From CAYXRK01 sp964467615 (lineage in GTDB: Bacteria; Hydrogenedentota; Hydrogenedentia; Hydrogenedentales; GCA-2746185): a DNA stretch of 8,081 nt. Each line of letters starts with the position of its first letter. The first letter of the stretch is position 1. Position numbers and translations under genes: made by a program. Positions 6,295-8,081 of this stretch are shown here, in pieces. A model generated the notes under the pieces. It was given only the letters and a program-made list of their open reading frames with translations. It did not search any database and was not told where the DNA came from. Location of the stretch: contig CAYXRK010000205.1 in NCBI GenBank assembly GCA_964467615.1, forward strand, positions 1 through 8,081, given 5' to 3'.

Positions 6295-7362
6295 ATGAAA
6301 TTTTCGTTGATTGTATTGTGCGTCGGCGCGGCGGCGTTCGCGGAGAGTTGGGACATTGACACGTATCGGGTGTTTGGATCGGAGCATCCGGGGAAACCGT
6401 ATAAGCATCCGGCGTCGATCACGGAGTTGGCGAACGGGGACTTATATATTGCGTACTACGGCGGAACTGGCGAGTACGGTGACGACACGGCGGTATATGG
6501 TTCGCGCCTGGTGCTTGGGCAAAAGGAGTGGTGGGATCCGGAGGTCATCGCGGACACGCCGGACCGCGGCGAGGGGAACCCGGTGGTGTGGCAGGCGCCG
6601 GACGGGATCGTGTGGCTGTTTTACGTGAACCGGTATGGACCGACGTGGTCGAATGCGCGGGTGCACGCGAAGATTTCGAAGGACGGGGCGCAGACGTGGT
6701 CGGACCCGTTTGTGATGAATTTCGAGGAGGGCTCGATGGTGCGGGGGCAGCCGCTGGCGCTGTCAAGCGGGGACTATCTTGTACCGTTTTATCATGAGAC
6801 GGGCAACGACACGGAAATGACGGCGAGCGACACGGTTTCGTATTTCATGCGGTATGACCCGAAGACGAAGGAGTGGACGGAGTCGGAGCGCATTCGATCG
6901 AAGATGGGTAACCTTCAGGCGCAGGCGGTGGAGCTTTCGCCGGACCACGTGGTGGCGTACATCCGGCGCGGGGGGAACTTCGAGCCGACGGACCATGGGT
7001 ATACATTGCGGGCGGAATCGCGCGACGGGGGGCGCACCTGGAGCGAGGCGGTGGAGACGGAGTTTCTCAACCCGAATTCAGCGGTGGATTTCATCAAGCT
7101 GAAGAACGGGCATTTGTTGCTGGTATACAACGACAATATGAACGAGCGGACGCCGCTGACGGTGGCGATTTCGACGGACAATGACAAGACGTATTCGCAC
7201 CGGCGGGACATTGCGGGGGGCGACAATGACTTTGCGTACCCGTATGCGATTCAGACGCGGGACGATAAAATCCACATTGTGTACACGACGAACGAGAGGC
7301 GGACAATCATGCACGCGGTGTTCGACGAGTTCGCGATCATCGGGACGCCGCCGAAGTTGTAA
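6295..7362 (+). CDS. Secreted BNR-repeat sialidase-like (exo-alpha-sialidase family) beta-propeller protein
   Basis: 355 residues with a short signal peptide (MKFSLIVLCVGAAAFA, cleavage before ESW), so exported. Asp-box (BNR) motifs S-x-D-x-G-x-T-W occur at 128-135 (SKDGAQTW) and 242-249 (SRDGGRTW), with a degenerate copy at 293-300 (STDNDKTY). HPASITELANGDLYIAYYGG near the N-terminus corresponds to the first strand of the six-bladed propeller where true sialidases carry FRIP; here FRIP itself is absent. Such BNR_2 proteins are commonly labelled sialidase, but many act on other sugars or are not proven enzymes, so sialic acid hydrolysis is not certain. Codon use is striking: every alanine is GCG and every proline CCG, with GTG, ACG and GGG favoured, unlike the GCC/CCC-containing regulator gene. 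It lies 102 bases after the amidohydrolase. Confidence 0.82.
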   Translation: MKFSLIVLCVGAAAFAESWDIDTYRVFGSEHPGKPYKHPASITELANGDLYIAYYGGTGEYGDDTAVYGSRLVLGQKEWWDPEVIADTPDRGEGNPVVWQAPDGIVWLFYVNRYGPTWSNARVHAKISKDGAQTWSDPFVMNFEEGSMVRGQPLALSSGDYLVPFYHETGNDTEMTASDTVSYFMRYDPKTKEWTESERIRSKMGNLQAQAVELSPDHVVAYIRRGGNFEPTDHGYTLRAESRDGGRTWSEAVETEFLNPNSAVDFIKLKNGHLLLVYNDNMNERTPLTVAISTDNDKTYSHRRDIAGGDNDFAYPYAIQTRDDKIHIVYTTNERRTIMHAVFDEFAIIGTPPKL

Positions 7363-7387
7363 GGGTTCGCAGACGGACTTTCGTCGA

Positions 7388-7633
7388 ATGACTGAAAAAT
7401 TTGCCGGGACCGGCAGGCTTTCGCCACAGATGTTGGCCCAATCGCGCGTGATAGCGAGGGGCAATCGGATTAGAGACGTGCAGCGGCTTGTGGATACATA
7501 TGGCGGCAAAGGTTCAAAGTGGGTCAAGAAGAGCAGCCCTGAATTTGAACTGGGACGGCATCAGTACGAATATCACTGGTATGAACACCCGGGCATCGGG
7601 CGTGTAGAATTGAAACGCAAGCGAGTTGGCTAA
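7388..7633 (+). CDS. Small protein resembling a polymorphic-toxin C-terminal domain (orphan toxin candidate)
   Basis: 81 residues, no signal peptide, basic C-terminus (VELKRKRVG). The body carries RGNRIRDVQRLVDTYGG (24-40), KWVKKSS (44-50) and YEYHWYEHPGIGRVELK (60-76). From memory, a GNRIRD..LVDTYGG...W.K...HWYE...G pattern recurs at the extreme C-termini of RHS- and CdiA-type polymorphic toxins, where it forms the toxic tip; I cannot name its activity. Here it stands alone: the frame upstream runs out of phase through the sialidase-like gene and shows no RHS or delivery sequence. The start at 7388 is the first plausible ATG, 25 bases after the preceding stop, with only a weak RBS. Immediately downstream, 7 bases away, is the putative immunity gene. 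Base composition is lower in GC than its neighbours. It could also be a fragment left from a larger toxin gene. Confidence 0.55.
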   Translation: MTEKFAGTGRLSPQMLAQSRVIARGNRIRDVQRLVDTYGGKGSKWVKKSSPEFELGRHQYEYHWYEHPGIGRVELKRKRVG

Positions 7634-7640
7634 AGGAAAA

Positions 7641-7967
7641 ATGACAGTAAAACTGAAACGAAAGTCGGAGCGATATCCGGACTTGACTGCGGGGCAGGTG
7701 TATTCCGTCATCGGCATTGAGGCTGACGACTACCGGCTATTGAACGATCGCGGCAAACCCTTCTTGTACCCGCACCGGCTTTTCGAAATCGTGGACGCAA
7801 GCGAACCGAAAGACTGGGTAAGCGAAATTGGCCAGGATGGTGAGCGGTATGCCTATCCTCGTACCTTGAACGCCCGCGGGTTCTTTGAAGACTTCTTTGA
7901 CGGTAAGAAGAAAGCCGTCAGCGCCCTTTGGCGCGTCGTGAATAAACGGCTTTCCGTTACGGGATGA
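7641..7967 (+). CDS. Putative immunity protein for the adjacent toxin-like gene
   Basis: 108 residues, cytoplasmic, acidic in its second half. A basic start (MTVKLKRKSERYPDL) leads to YSVIGIEADDYRLLNDRGKPFLYPHRLFEIVD (21-52), then DWVSEIGQDGERYAYP (58-73) and a RGFFEDFFDGKKKAVSALWRVVN tail (79-101). From memory, proteins with VIGIEADDYRILND, YLYPP.LF.VVD and GFFEDFFD recur as small hypothetical proteins encoded beside toxin genes. Together with its position 7 bases after the toxin-like gene, this suggests an immunity role: binding and blocking the toxin in the cell. No function is proven. The ATG at 7641 is preceded by AAAGGA with a short 3-base spacer; a TTG at 7626 in frame would overlap the toxin gene's end and is less likely. 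An inverted repeat (7910-7954) lies inside the 3' end of the gene. Confidence 0.6.
   Translation: MTVKLKRKSERYPDLTAGQVYSVIGIEADDYRLLNDRGKPFLYPHRLFEIVDASEPKDWVSEIGQDGERYAYPRTLNARGFFEDFFDGKKKAVSALWRVVNKRLSVTG
7910..7954. repeat. Nested inverted repeat at the 3' end of the immunity-like gene
   Basis: GAAAGCCGT (7910-7918) is perfectly complementary to ACGGCTTTC (7946-7954), a 9-bp stem. Inside, GCGCC (7921-7925) pairs with GGCGC (7930-7934) around CTTT. No T-run follows, so it is not a standard intrinsic terminator. It lies within the coding sequence. A transcript hairpin or a chance structure are both possible. Confidence 0.5.
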
Positions 7968-8081
7968 TGGCAGGGCGGTCCGAGGGAGTGTCCTTGCACT
8001 TGTAATTAAGGTAGCAATGCACCTGGGACGTATTCGTTGATTCGAAATCCGAGCGCCATAGTAGCCGTCATGGGATGAGCA
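7968..8081. other. Right-end intergenic sequence, no gene supported
   Basis: 114 bases after the immunity-like gene. The composition is less GC-rich (for example TTGTAATTAAGG at 8000-8011). A minus-strand frame is open from the right edge to a TAA at 8006 (about 25 codons) and could be the tail of a convergent gene, but it is too short to judge. No terminator or repeat boundary is evident. Confidence 0.4.

Noticed and set aside
4834..6408. Minus-strand open frame of 524 codons
   Set aside because: Antisense to the YtcJ-like amidohydrolase with its intact metal motifs; the translation is Arg/Val/His-rich without domain structure.
8006..8071. Minus-strand 21-codon ORF starting MTATMALGF at the right edge
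   Set aside because: Too short, no RBS seen, and the frame is open to the window edge, so it may be the tail of an unseen gene or noise.

Overview
The window looks like chromosomal DNA of a GC-rich, Gram-negative bacterium. A periplasmic chaperone of the Skp/OmpH family and four exported proteins point to an outer membrane. The mix of a TolB-propeller amidohydrolase, a YtcJ-type amidohydrolase and a BNR-repeat sialidase-like protein is the sort seen in Planctomycetes/Verrucomicrobia-type or Hydrogenedentes-type environmental genomes. That placement is only a guess: no ribosomal or marker gene is present.

The left part (1-2542) is a leftward gene group on the minus strand. In transcription order it holds a GT2 rhamnosyltransferase-like glycosyltransferase, a 35-codon small ORF with its own Shine-Dalgarno, a Skp/OmpH-like chaperone, and the first 273 residues of a secreted PD40-propeller protein that runs off the left edge and is most likely a TolB-amidohydrolase. 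Gaps are 29, 31 and 126 bases, so at least the first three genes are probably one transcript.

A 175-base divergent region (2543-2717) separates this from a rightward group. First comes a regulator built from an XylR_N/V4R aromatic-sensor domain, a linker, an AAA+ domain of the sigma-54 activator type and a Fis-type HTH. Its AAA+ core has lost the GAFTGA loop and other catalytic positions, so it is probably not a normal sigma-54 activator. Next come a secreted YtcJ-type amidohydrolase and a secreted sialidase-like beta-propeller protein with very uniform codon use (alanine always GCG, proline always CCG).

At the right end (7388-7967) two small, less GC-biased genes sit 7 bases apart. The first resembles the C-terminal tip of polymorphic (RHS/CdiA-type) toxins, and the second resembles a family of acidic proteins that look like their immunity partners. 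There is no visible toxin delivery part, so this appears to be an orphan toxin-immunity cassette. The last 114 bases hold no gene I can support. I see no tRNA, rRNA, CRISPR array or insertion sequence.
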